This document shows positions 1-5,462 of a DNA stretch of 5,462 nt, in pieces. The notes below the pieces were generated by a model. It was not told where the DNA came from. It did not search any database and was given only the letters and a program-made list of their open reading frames with translations. A program made the translations under genes and the position numbers. This DNA comes from Microbacteriaceae bacterium (GTDB lineage Bacteria > Actinomycetota > Actinomycetes > Actinomycetales > Microbacteriaceae). The DNA is taken from positions 1 through 5,462 of the forward strand of contig JAODAY010000275.1 of assembly GCA_025463665.1 (NCBI GenBank). The letters are read 5' to 3'. Positions within the stretch are counted from its first letter, which is position 1; every line of letters begins with the position of its first letter.

Positions 1-2743
1 ACGCGATGCGACGACGTTCGGCACCGAACTGGAGGCCTTCGCGCGCGAGATCGACGCCGCGCACGATCATGAGCGGCGGCGCGCCGACGACGCTGCACCG
101 TCTGCGCTGCGACTTGTCGAGGGGCGAGTGCCGGGTGCCGAGCTCTGGCTGGACGATCCGACCCGGCCGGTGCCGGTGCGTCTCGGGCGGGGGACGGTGC
201 CGAGCTCTATCGAGATCGACGGTGTTCCCGCTCGCCGAGTGACGCCGGGCGACGCAGCGGACACGCGGCTGCGCCTTCTCGTCGAGGGCGCGGCGACGCT
301 CACCGACGCACCCGTCGTGGTCGACGCGCGACACGGCATCGGCATCTATGGTGCTCCGGCCGCCGCGATGGCAGCGGCCCGCGGCATCATCGTGCAGCTC
401 GCGGCATCGCTCCCGCCGTCGGAACACGAAATCGTCGTCGCTGTGGGCCGGCTGGGTGCGGCCCGCGCCTGGGACTGGCTCGGCGCCCTCCCGCACCCGG
501 TGGTACCCGCGACCACGGCGCGCGACCACACCGTCGTGCGCTTCCGGGGCGCGAAATCCGGTGCGGAGATCGTCGTAGCCCTGGCCGACCGGCACGAGGC
601 TCTGCCTGCGTCGGTGAGGATCGCCATGGTGGTGGGCGGCGCGGCCGGGGAACTCGTGCGCGACCCGGGAGGCGCCGCCCGGAAAGCAGTGCGCCCCGAC
701 CTCGTCTCGGCGGAACAGGCGATGGCCTGGTCGGCCGGTGCCGCCGTGCTCGCGCGTCGGGAGGGAGTCGTAACGAATGTCTTCGACATCCCCTCGCTGG
801 TGCGACCGGGCGACCTCGCCGGAGCCGCCGCCGACGTTCGGCCGGGGAGCCTCGAGTGCGTCGTGGCCGCGACCGCGGGGCAACCCCTGCTACTCGACCT
901 CGTCGAGCAGGGACCGCACGCCGTCGTCGGCGGCACGACGGGCAGCGGCAAGAGCGAGCTGCTCACGGCGTGGGTGCTCGCCATGGCGCGAGCGCACTCG
1001 CAGCGCGAGTTCGGCGTGTTGCTTGTCGACTTCAAGGGCGGCTCGGCCTTCGCGGCCCTGCAGTCGCTGCCGCACTGCGTCGGCATGATCACCGACCTCG
1101 ACCAGGTCGCGGCCGAGCGCGCACTCGACAGCCTCGCCGCGGAGCTGCGCCGCCGCGAACGTCACCTGGCCGGGGCGGGGGCCAAGGCCATCGATGCCCT
1201 CGAGGCGGGGCAGCGGATGCCACGGCTCGTGATCGTCGTCGACGAGTTTGCCGCCATGGTCGCAGGCTTTCCCGAACTGCACGCCCTCTTCTCCGACATC
1301 GCCGCGCGTGGCCGCTCCCTCGGTGTGCACCTCATCCTGTGCACGCAGCGCCCCGCCGGGGTCATCCGTGACGCGGTTCTCGCCAACAGCGCCCTCCGCA
1401 TCTCGCTCCGGGTCAACAACCGGGCTGACAGCGTCGCCGTCATCGGAACCGACGAGGCCGCGGGTCTCGCGGCATCGCCGCGCGGGCGCGCCTTCGTGCG
1501 GCCGGGCGATGGGGAGACGAGGCTGGCGCAGTTCCCGCTCGTGCACACCGACGACATCGCGGCAGTCGCCGCGGAGCGCGGCCTCGACGACTACCGCCCG
1601 CACCGCCCGTGGCTCGACTCTCTGCCGCGGGTGATCCTGCTCGAGGACCTGGCGGCGTTCGCTGCGCCCGTGAACGGTGGCCCCGCGCCGGCACGACCCG
1701 GGCTCGCGTTCGGAGTGCTCGACGATCCGCGCGGGCAGCTGCAGTCACTCGCGCGCTACGATCCGAGAACGCACGGCAACCTCCTCGTAGTCGGGGGCGC
1801 CGGCGCGGGCAAGTCGACGCTGCTCGCAACCCTCGGCTCGAGCGGCGGCGAGCGCCTCCTCGCCCTGCCGTCGAACGTCGAGGGCGCGTGGGACTGCCTC
1901 GACTCGCTCGTGCGTGAGATCAGGGCGCCGAGCGGGCACCCGGAAGCCGGGGCAGATCGGCGCGATCCCGGCCTGCGGATCGTGCTCATCGACGACCTCG
2001 ACTCGCTCGCGGCGCGCTTCACCGACGACTACGAGGCAGCGATCCTCGACCTGCTGGCGGTGACCCTGCGCGACGGCCCGGCCGCGGGTGTGTACTGCGT
2101 CGTCGCCGCACAGCGACTGAGCCCGGCGCTGCACACCGTCGCGTCGCTGTGCACGAGCCGCCTGCTGCTGGGCATGAACAGCCGGCAGGAGCACGTGCTC
2201 GCGGGCGGTGATCCGTCGCTCTACACCGAACGTCCGGTTGCCGGTTCCGGGTGGTGGCAGGGCCTGCGGGTGCAGGTGGCGCGCTCGAACGCGGCGCCGG
2301 CACGCGGGCGCAGGGTGAACCGGTGCACGCCCCTGACGGTCGATGTGTCCAGTCCGCTTGCGGTCGTGACGACGAGGCCGGCAGAGTTCGCAGCGCGGCT
2401 CGTGCGACGCGACGCGCGGTTCGCGGCTCCTGGCGCCCTTGTTCCGGTGGGCATGAGGACGGCGCCGCTCGACCCCGCGCTCGCTCCGCCCGTCGGGGTG
2501 GAGGTCTCGCTCGACCCGCTCGTACCAGTGATTATCGGCCACCCCGACGATTGGCAGGCACAGTGGGGTGCGCTGTCGGCCCTTCGGCAGTCCCACATCG
2601 TCGTCATCGACGGATGCACCGCCGCCGAGTTTCACACGATCACCCGCTCGCGTGCCCTGCCGCCGCCGCTCGGTTCGAACGACGGCAGCTTCTGGATGAT
2701 GACGCCGGGGGGCCGCACCGAGCGGGGCCGGCTTGACGGCTGA
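1..2743 (+). CDS. FtsK/SpoIIIE-family ATPase, EccC/EssC-like type VII secretion motor (5' partial)
   Basis: This is probably the membrane-anchored motor ATPase of a type VII (WXG100/ESX-like) secretion system. The frame is open to the left edge (first whole codon at 2), so the true start, and the transmembrane segments expected in EccC/EssC, lie outside; 913 codons are visible. Residues 1-45 are a charged linker. Then comes an LWLDDP...VRLGRGTVP stretch that resembles the LWERR...RVGLG linker of EccC. A degenerate ATPase-like domain follows (GIYGAPAAAMAAARG, AWDWLGALPHP). The first active domain has Walker A GGTTGSGKS (310-318, Lys317), DFKGGSAFAAL, Walker B IVVDE (Asp414-Glu415) and the NSALRISLRV motif. 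The second has Walker A GGAGAGKST (Lys604) and Walker B VLIDD (Asp664-Asp665). The last ~150 residues look like a third domain without a P-loop. A plain DNA translocase is less likely, because DFKGG and the multi-domain layout fit secretion ATPases better. No WXG100 gene is visible here. Family certain; secretion role inferred. Confidence 0.88.
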   Translation, partial: RDATTFGTELEAFAREIDAAHDHERRRADDAAPSALRLVEGRVPGAELWLDDPTRPVPVRLGRGTVPSSIEIDGVPARRVTPGDAADTRLRLLVEGAATLTDAPVVVDARHGIGIYGAPAAAMAAARGIIVQLAASLPPSEHEIVVAVGRLGAARAWDWLGALPHPVVPATTARDHTVVRFRGAKSGAEIVVALADRHEALPASVRIAMVVGGAAGELVRDPGGAARKAVRPDLVSAEQAMAWSAGAAVLARREGVVTNVFDIPSLVRPGDLAGAAADVRPGSLECVVAATAGQPLLLDLVEQGPHAVVGGTTGSGKSELLTAWVLAMARAHSQREFGVLLVDFKGGSAFAALQSLPHCVGMITDLDQVAAERALDSLAAELRRRERHLAGAGAKAIDALEAGQRMPRLVIVVDEFAAMVAGFPELHALFSDIAARGRSLGVHLILCTQRPAGVIRDAVLANSALRISLRVNNRADSVAVIGTDEAAGLAASPRGRAFVRPGDGETRLAQFPLVHTDDIAAVAAERGLDDYRPHRPWLDSLPRVILLEDLAAFAAPVNGGPAPARPGLAFGVLDDPRGQLQSLARYDPRTHGNLLVVGGAGAGKSTLLATLGSSGGERLLALPSNVEGAWDCLDSLVREIRAPSGHPEAGADRRDPGLRIVLIDDLDSLAARFTDDYEAAILDLLAVTLRDGPAAGVYCVVAAQRLSPALHTVASLCTSRLLLGMNSRQEHVLAGGDPSLYTERPVAGSGWWQGLRVQVARSNAAPARGRRVNRCTPLTVDVSSPLAVVTTRPAEFAARLVRRDARFAAPGALVPVGMRTAPLDPALAPPVGVEVSLDPLVPVIIGHPDDWQAQWGALSALRQSHIVVIDGCTAAEFHTITRSRALPPPLGSNDGSFWMMTPGGRTERGRLDG

Positions 2744-2759
2744 CCGGCTAGGGCCAGCC
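2738..2759 (+). terminator. Candidate hairpin at the convergent gene junction
   Basis: An imperfect stem has arms GGCTGACC (2738-2745) and GGCCAGCC (2752-2759), pairing at 7 of 8 positions around a 6-nt loop. It overlaps the stop codon of the FtsK-like gene and fills most of the 24-bp gap to the end of ald on the opposite strand. There is no T-tract on either side, so it is not a classical intrinsic terminator. U-less hairpins at convergent ends are proposed to act as bidirectional terminators in actinomycetes. In such GC-rich DNA a stem of this size could also be chance. Confidence 0.3.
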
Positions 2760-2767
2760 CGCTGCGA

Positions 2768-3886
2768 TTACGCCGCCAGCACGCTCGCGAGACTCACGTG
2801 CGACATGCCGTGGGCACTCGCGACGGGTTCGTTCACGACGTCGCCGGCGAACGTGTTGAGCCCGCGGGCGAGCGCCGGGTCGGCACGGAGGGCCTCACGC
2901 CAGCCGAGGTTCGCGAGGGCGCGCACGTACGGCATCGTCGCGTTCGTCAGCGCGTAGGTGGAGGTGTTCGGCACGGCACCCGGCATGTTCGCCACGCAGT
3001 AGAAGAGCGAGCCGTGCACGGTGAATGTCGGGTCGGCGTGGGTCGTCGGCCGGGAGTCGGCGAAACAGCCGCCCTGGTCGACGGCGATGTCGACCAGAAC
3101 GCTGCCCCGCTTCATCCGGGAGACGAGGTCGTTGCTCACGAGCTTCGGGGCCTTCGCTCCCGGGATCAGCACCGAGCCGATGACCATGTCAGCCGAGACG
3201 CAGGCACGCTCGATCTCGAACCCGTTCGACGCTATCGTGCGCACACGCCCCGCGTAGAGCGCGTCGAGTTCCTTGAGGCGCTGCAAGTTGGTGTCGAGAA
3301 CGACGACGTCGGCGCCGAGGCCGACTGCGACCGAGATCGCGTTCGTTCCCGCCACGCCGCCGCCGAGCACCACGATCCTCGCCGGGTGGGTGCCCGGCAC
3401 GCCGGGAACGAGCAGCCCGGGCCCGCCGTTGGGCTTGAGCATCGCATTGGCCCCGACGATCGGGGCGAGCCGCCCCGCGACCTCGCTCATCGGTGCGAGC
3501 AGGGGGAGTGCGCCGCTCGCCAGCTGCACAGTCTCGTAGGCGATCGCCGTCGTTCCGGCCGCAGCGAGGGCCGCGGTCAGGCGCGATTCGGCGGCGAGGT
3601 GGAGGTAGGTGAAGACGACGAGGTCCGCGCGAAGAAAGCCGTACTCGCTTTCGACAGGCTCCTTGACCTTGAGCAGCAACTCTGCTGCTTCCCACGTCGA
3701 GGCGGCGTCCGGAAGGATCGTCGCGCCCGCCTCCTGGTAGGCCTCGTCGGTGATGGAGGAACCGGAGCCCGCTCCCGTCTCGACAAAAACCTCGTGCCCC
3801 TGGTTCACGAGGTCGAAGACACCTGACGGCGTGATCGCGACGCGAAACTCGTTGTTTTTCACTTCTCGTGGAACGGCTACTCTCAT
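2768..3886 (-). CDS. ald: Alanine dehydrogenase
   Basis: This is a cytoplasmic NAD-dependent enzyme for L-alanine + NAD+ + H2O = pyruvate + NH4+ + NADH, serving alanine catabolism or, in reverse, ammonium fixation and NADH reoxidation. The protein has 372 residues, the usual length (about 371 in Mycobacterium tuberculosis). Visible landmarks in family numbering are Arg15 (NNEFRVAITP), Lys75 (LLKVKEP), His96 (TYLHLAA), Ser134 (APMSEVAGR), the Rossmann loop GGGVAG (175-180), Asp198 at the end of the second strand (VVLD), Asp270 (DIAVDQGGC) and Asn300 (VANMPGAVP). All substrate- and NAD-contacting positions I can recall are present, so it should be active. The ATG at 3886 gives the standard MRVAVPRE start. 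No Shine-Dalgarno precedes it, but a -10 box sits 6 nt upstream, suggesting a leaderless mRNA. It runs convergent to the FtsK-like gene and divergent from potD. No adjacent Lrp/AldR-type regulator is seen. Confidence 0.97.
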   Translation of the reverse strand: MRVAVPREVKNNEFRVAITPSGVFDLVNQGHEVFVETGAGSGSSITDEAYQEAGATILPDAASTWEAAELLLKVKEPVESEYGFLRADLVVFTYLHLAAESRLTAALAAAGTTAIAYETVQLASGALPLLAPMSEVAGRLAPIVGANAMLKPNGGPGLLVPGVPGTHPARIVVLGGGVAGTNAISVAVGLGADVVVLDTNLQRLKELDALYAGRVRTIASNGFEIERACVSADMVIGSVLIPGAKAPKLVSNDLVSRMKRGSVLVDIAVDQGGCFADSRPTTHADPTFTVHGSLFYCVANMPGAVPNTSTYALTNATMPYVRALANLGWREALRADPALARGLNTFAGDVVNEPVASAHGMSHVSLASVLAA

Positions 3887-3898
3887 GCCATCAGCGTA
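3887..3898 (-). promoter_or_regulatory. Probable leaderless -10 promoter element of ald
   Basis: On the minus strand TACGCT (3898-3893) matches the actinobacterial -10 pattern TAnnnT and lies exactly 6 nt before the ald ATG at 3886. Transcription starting at the A of that ATG would place the hexamer at -12 to -7, the canonical position. The lack of any purine-rich Shine-Dalgarno before the ATG fits a leaderless transcript. No recognisable -35 lies 17-18 bp further upstream (the sequence there is TGCGGA), which is common for actinobacterial promoters but weakens the call. Confidence 0.45.
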
Positions 3899-3947
3899 GG
3901 CCGAGCACTATGGATTCCGCACCAAAAGCGTGAGATAACTACTGATT

Positions 3948-3967
3948 TCGTGACATTCAGGTTACGA
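3948..3967. promoter_or_regulatory. Imperfect dyad, candidate operator between ald and potD
   Basis: The left arm TCGTGAC (3948-3954) and right arm GTTACGA (3961-3967) are inverted repeats matching at 6 of 7 positions, separated by 6 nt. The length and symmetry suit a dimeric regulator such as GntR or TetR type, but I do not recognise the site as that of a named regulator. It lies about 100 bp before the potD start and about 62 bp before the ald start. It overlaps the weak candidate -35 of potD, so a repressor bound here could control polyamine uptake. This is inference from symmetry alone. Confidence 0.3.
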
Positions 3968-4002
3968 GGTAGACGTTTAGGTCTCTTCTTCCTTTCTGTC
4001 CC

Positions 4003-4016
4003 GGCATGTCTATGCC
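4003..4016 (+). other. Small perfect hairpin in the potD leader
   Basis: Arms GGCAT (4003-4007) and ATGCC (4012-4016) pair perfectly around a 4-nt loop, GTCT. It follows a pyrimidine-rich tract and ends 52 nt before the potD GTG. If transcription starts upstream it would be in the 5' leader and could affect mRNA stability. A DNA-binding half-site pair is another reading. With only five base pairs, chance is possible. Two ATG triplets (4006 and 4012) within it are in frame with potD but have no ribosome-binding site. Confidence 0.3.
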
Positions 4017-4056
4017 AGTATCAAGCAACGCATTCGTCGCACTTGTCGCAACCCTC

Positions 4057-4062
4057 GAGGAG
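4057..4062 (+). promoter_or_regulatory. Ribosome-binding site that fixes the potD start
   Basis: GAGGAG lies 6 nt upstream of the GTG at 4069, near-ideal Shine-Dalgarno spacing. In-frame ATGs further upstream at 4006 and 4012 have only pyrimidine-rich sequence before them, so the GTG is the better start. Confidence 0.8.
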
Positions 4063-4068
4063 CTACCC

Positions 4069-5280
4069 GTGAACAGAGCCCTACCCGAAGACCCGCTCAT
4101 CCGGTCGCTCGTGCGCCAGGCCCGGCAATCGCAGGTTTCCAGGCGGGCCCTGCTCGCCACGGGCGGTTCCGTCGCCGCCGCACTCGCCCTCGCCGCCTGC
4201 GGTACCCCGTCCACCGGCGAAAAGCCCCAGGCCGCGGCCGACGAGTCCGACACCGACAAGAGCCTCGTCTGGGCGAACTGGGCCGCGTACATCGACGAAG
4301 ACGAGGACGGCAAGTACCCGACGCTGCAGCGGTTCCAGGAGGAGACCGGCATCTCGGTCGAGTACCGCGTCGATGTGGACGACAACAACACGTACTACGG
4401 CAAGGTGAAAGACCAGCTCGCGCTCGGCCAGGACATCGGTGCCGACACCGTGTGCTTCACCGACTGGATGGTCTCCCGGCTCATCCGTTTCGGCTACGTG
4501 CAGGAACTCGACCACGGCAACATCCCGAACATCGTCAACCTCACCCCTGCGCTGCGCGACCCCGACTTCGACGCGGGTCGCAAGATGTCGCTGCCGTGGC
4601 AGGGCGGGTTCGCCGGCATCTGCTGGAACAAGGAGAAACTGCCGAACGGCCTCAAGAGCGTCAACGACCTGTGGGATCCGGAGCTCAAGGGCCGCGTCGG
4701 GGTGCTCTCCGAGATGCGGGACACGATCGGTCTGATCATGCTGCAGGAGGGCATCGACATCGAGGGTGACTTCAGCGCCGACGACTTCGCCAAGGGCATC
4801 GAGATCTTCCGAACCCAGGTCGAGTCGGGGCAGATTCGCAACGTCAAGGGCAACTCCTACCTCGAGGACCTCACCAACGAGGACACCCTCGCGGCCATCG
4901 TGTGGTCGGGCGACATCACCGTGATCAACGCCGAGGCCGGCGACAAGTGGGAGTTCATCATTCCCGAGGCCGGCGGCACGATCTGGAACGACAACTTCGT
5001 CGTGCCGATCGGCTCCTCGCGCAAGGCCAACGCCGAGGCGCTCATGAACTACTACTACCAGCCCGAGGTCGCCGCCGAGGTGGCGGCCTGGGTCAACTAC
5101 ATCACGCCGGTCGAGGGGGCGAAGGAGGCGGCGATGGCCATCGACCCCGCGCTCGCCGAGAACCAGCTCATCTTTCCCGACGAGGCGACCCTCGCGACGG
5201 CGAAAGTGTTCCGCACCCTGAGCGGCGCCGAAGAGCAGGAGTTCGGCTCCCAGTTCCAAAGCGTCCTGCTCGGCGCCTAG
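4069..5280 (+). CDS. potD: Polyamine ABC transporter substrate-binding lipoprotein (PotD family)
   Basis: This is an extracytoplasmic binding protein that delivers spermidine or putrescine to a PotABC-type importer. From the GTG at 4069 it has 403 residues. Residues 24-29 (SRRALL) form a twin-arginine motif, followed by a hydrophobic stretch and the lipobox LAAC with Cys44, so it is probably a Tat-exported lipoprotein. The mature part begins with a short acidic linker. Then come the PotD hallmarks NWAAYID (70-76), a polar loop, [23 protein letters not shown], Glu215/Asp218 in SEMRD, Trp279 in VWSGD, Trp306 and Asp308 in GGTIWNDN, and Tyr344 in NYITPV. By remembered alignment to E. coli PotD these match ligand residues Asp168, Glu171, Trp229, Trp255, Asp257 and Tyr293. 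The Glu36 position is Ala73, so fine specificity may differ. It sits 22 bp before potA and heads the operon. Polyamine class is confident; the exact polyamine is not. Confidence 0.93.
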   Translation: MNRALPEDPLIRSLVRQARQSQVSRRALLATGGSVAAALALAACGTPSTGEKPQAAADESDTDKSLVWANWAAYIDEDEDGKYPTLQRFQEETGISVEYRVDVDDNNTYYGKVKDQLALGQDIGADTVCFTDWMVSRLIRFGYVQELDHGNIPNIVNLTPALRDPDFDAGRKMSLPWQGGFAGICWNKEKLPNGLKSVNDLWDPELKGRVGVLSEMRDTIGLIMLQEGIDIEGDFSADDFAKGIEIFRTQVESGQIRNVKGNSYLEDLTNEDTLAAIVWSGDITVINAEAGDKWEFIIPEAGGTIWNDNFVVPIGSSRKANAEALMNYYYQPEVAAEVAAWVNYITPVEGAKEAAMAIDPALAENQLIFPDEATLATAKVFRTLSGAEEQEFGSQFQSVLLGA

Positions 5281-5302
5281 ACAACAGACCGGCAGGATCT
5301 CC

Positions 5303-5462
5303 ATGGCACAGGCAGCATTCGCCGAATCCGGCGCCGACCTCGAGCTCGTCGGTATCAGCAAGCGATGCCCCGGCTTCACCGCGATTGACGACCTCAGCCT
5401 GACCATCCCGGCCGGGTCGTTCTTCGCCCTGCTCGGCCCGTGCGGGTGCGGCAAGACCACGA
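5303..5462 (+). CDS. potA: Polyamine ABC transporter ATP-binding protein PotA (3' partial)
   Basis: This is the cytoplasmic ATPase that powers the polyamine importer served by PotD; only the first 53 codons are inside the window. The ATG at 5303 has AGGA at 5294-5297 with a 5-nt spacer and lies 22 bp after the potD stop, so the two are surely co-transcribed. The visible protein has a short alanine-rich N-terminus, the first strand (LELVGISK), the A-loop region ([14 protein letters not shown]) and strand plus Walker A ([14 protein letters not shown], Lys51), as in PotA/MalK-type nucleotide-binding domains. Two positions are odd. Cys22 lies 29 residues before the P-loop lysine, where the aromatic adenine-stacking residue normally is, and Cys47 replaces the usual Ser of GPSGCGKTT. 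The signature motif, Walker B and C-terminal TOBE region are outside, so activity cannot be judged. Family assignment is firm; the polyamine role comes from context. Confidence 0.92.
   Translation, partial: MAQAAFAESGADLELVGISKRCPGFTAIDDLSLTIPAGSFFALLGPCGCGKTT

Larger units (their letters stand above)
3887..4068. other. Divergent ald-potD intergenic region
   Basis: This 182-bp spacer carries the control signals of both ald (leftward) and the potD operon (rightward). It is clearly richer in A and T than the flanking genes, mainly between 3905 and 4000. From left to right it contains the ald -10 box, an imperfect 20-bp dyad (3948-3967), three AGGT copies (around 3959, 3967 and 3979), a pyrimidine-rich tract (about 3983-4002), a perfect small hairpin (4003-4016) and the potD ribosome-binding site (4057-4062). 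I could not assign a clean -35/-10 pair for potD. The best I see is GTGACA at 3950-3955 with GACGTT at 3972-3977 (spacer 16), which is weak. No small gene is convincing here. Confidence 0.7.

Noticed and set aside
1745..2635. 296-codon minus-strand frame, with others at 346-1092 and 890-1603, opposite the FtsK-like gene
   Set aside because: Compositional shadows. None shows a family motif or a plausible start context, and all lie wholly within the motif-rich ATPase frame.
128..2743. GTG at 128, with GAGGGG just upstream, as the start of the FtsK-like gene
   Set aside because: The frame is open to the left edge, and the codons before 128 encode a charged linker that continues into the LW...RLGRG segment expected in the family. 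The gene is better read as truncated by the window.
2733..2957. Small 74-codon plus-strand frame with a TTG start, overlapping the end of the FtsK-like gene
   Set aside because: It lies mostly antisense to the conserved C-terminus of ald, has no clear ribosome-binding site, and its product has no recognisable feature.
2798..3826. 342-codon open frame on the plus strand opposite ald
   Set aside because: Shadow of ald: the product is rich in Arg, His, Val and Gly with no domain, and ald on the other strand is full length with every catalytic residue.
3905..3930. Possible Lrp/AldR-type operator before ald (repeated GCAC, small GGATTCC dyad)
   Set aside because: The elements are short, and I could not match them to an Lrp-family consensus by eye. 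No regulator gene is adjacent.
4081..5460. 459-codon open frame on the minus strand opposite potD-potA
   Set aside because: It is an antisense shadow of high-GC codons. Its product is low-complexity, rich in Arg, Val, Leu and Gly, with no recognisable domain, while the plus strand encodes a complete PotD and the start of PotA.

Overview
The window is a high-GC stretch of bacterial chromosome. It has dense GC-rich codons, long antisense shadow frames, a TAnnnT-type -10 with little -35, and a GTG start with a strong Shine-Dalgarno sequence. Together with the protein types this points to an actinomycete (Actinomycetota). The Tat/lipoprotein-type PotD N-terminus is of a form I associate with Microbacteriaceae, but that family placement is an inference. 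I see no tRNA, rRNA, CRISPR array, insertion sequence or prophage gene.

Layout. (1) From the left edge to 2743 (+) is the 3' part, 913 codons, of a large FtsK/SpoIIIE-family ATPase that reads like EccC/EssC, the motor of type VII (ESX/WXG100) secretion. It has a degenerate domain, two domains with intact P-loops, and a C-terminal remnant without a P-loop. (2) After only 24 bp comes a convergent gene, 3886-2768 (-), for alanine dehydrogenase (ald), complete and with all expected catalytic residues. (3) A 182-bp divergent intergenic region (3887-4068) is visibly less GC-rich than the genes. It holds a probable leaderless promoter for ald, an imperfect 20-bp dyad, a pyrimidine-rich tract and a small perfect hairpin. 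(4) From 4069 to 5280 (+) is potD, a Tat-type lipoprotein that binds polyamines. It is followed 22 bp later by the start of potA (5303 to beyond the right edge), the ABC ATPase. This is the head of a polyamine uptake operon whose permease genes should lie to the right.

How they work together. PotD captures spermidine or putrescine outside the membrane, and PotA powers its import. Ald interconverts alanine and pyruvate/ammonium, and could recycle alanine made when polyamines are transaminated with pyruvate; that link rests on adjacency only. The FtsK-like gene appears to be a separate unit ending at the convergent junction.

Most of the window is ordinary. The item most worth a second look is the PotA N-terminus, where both the adenine-stacking A-loop position and a P-loop residue read as cysteine. 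Next are the dyad between ald and potD and the degenerate C-terminal module of the EccC-like ATPase. I found no convincing new biological system.
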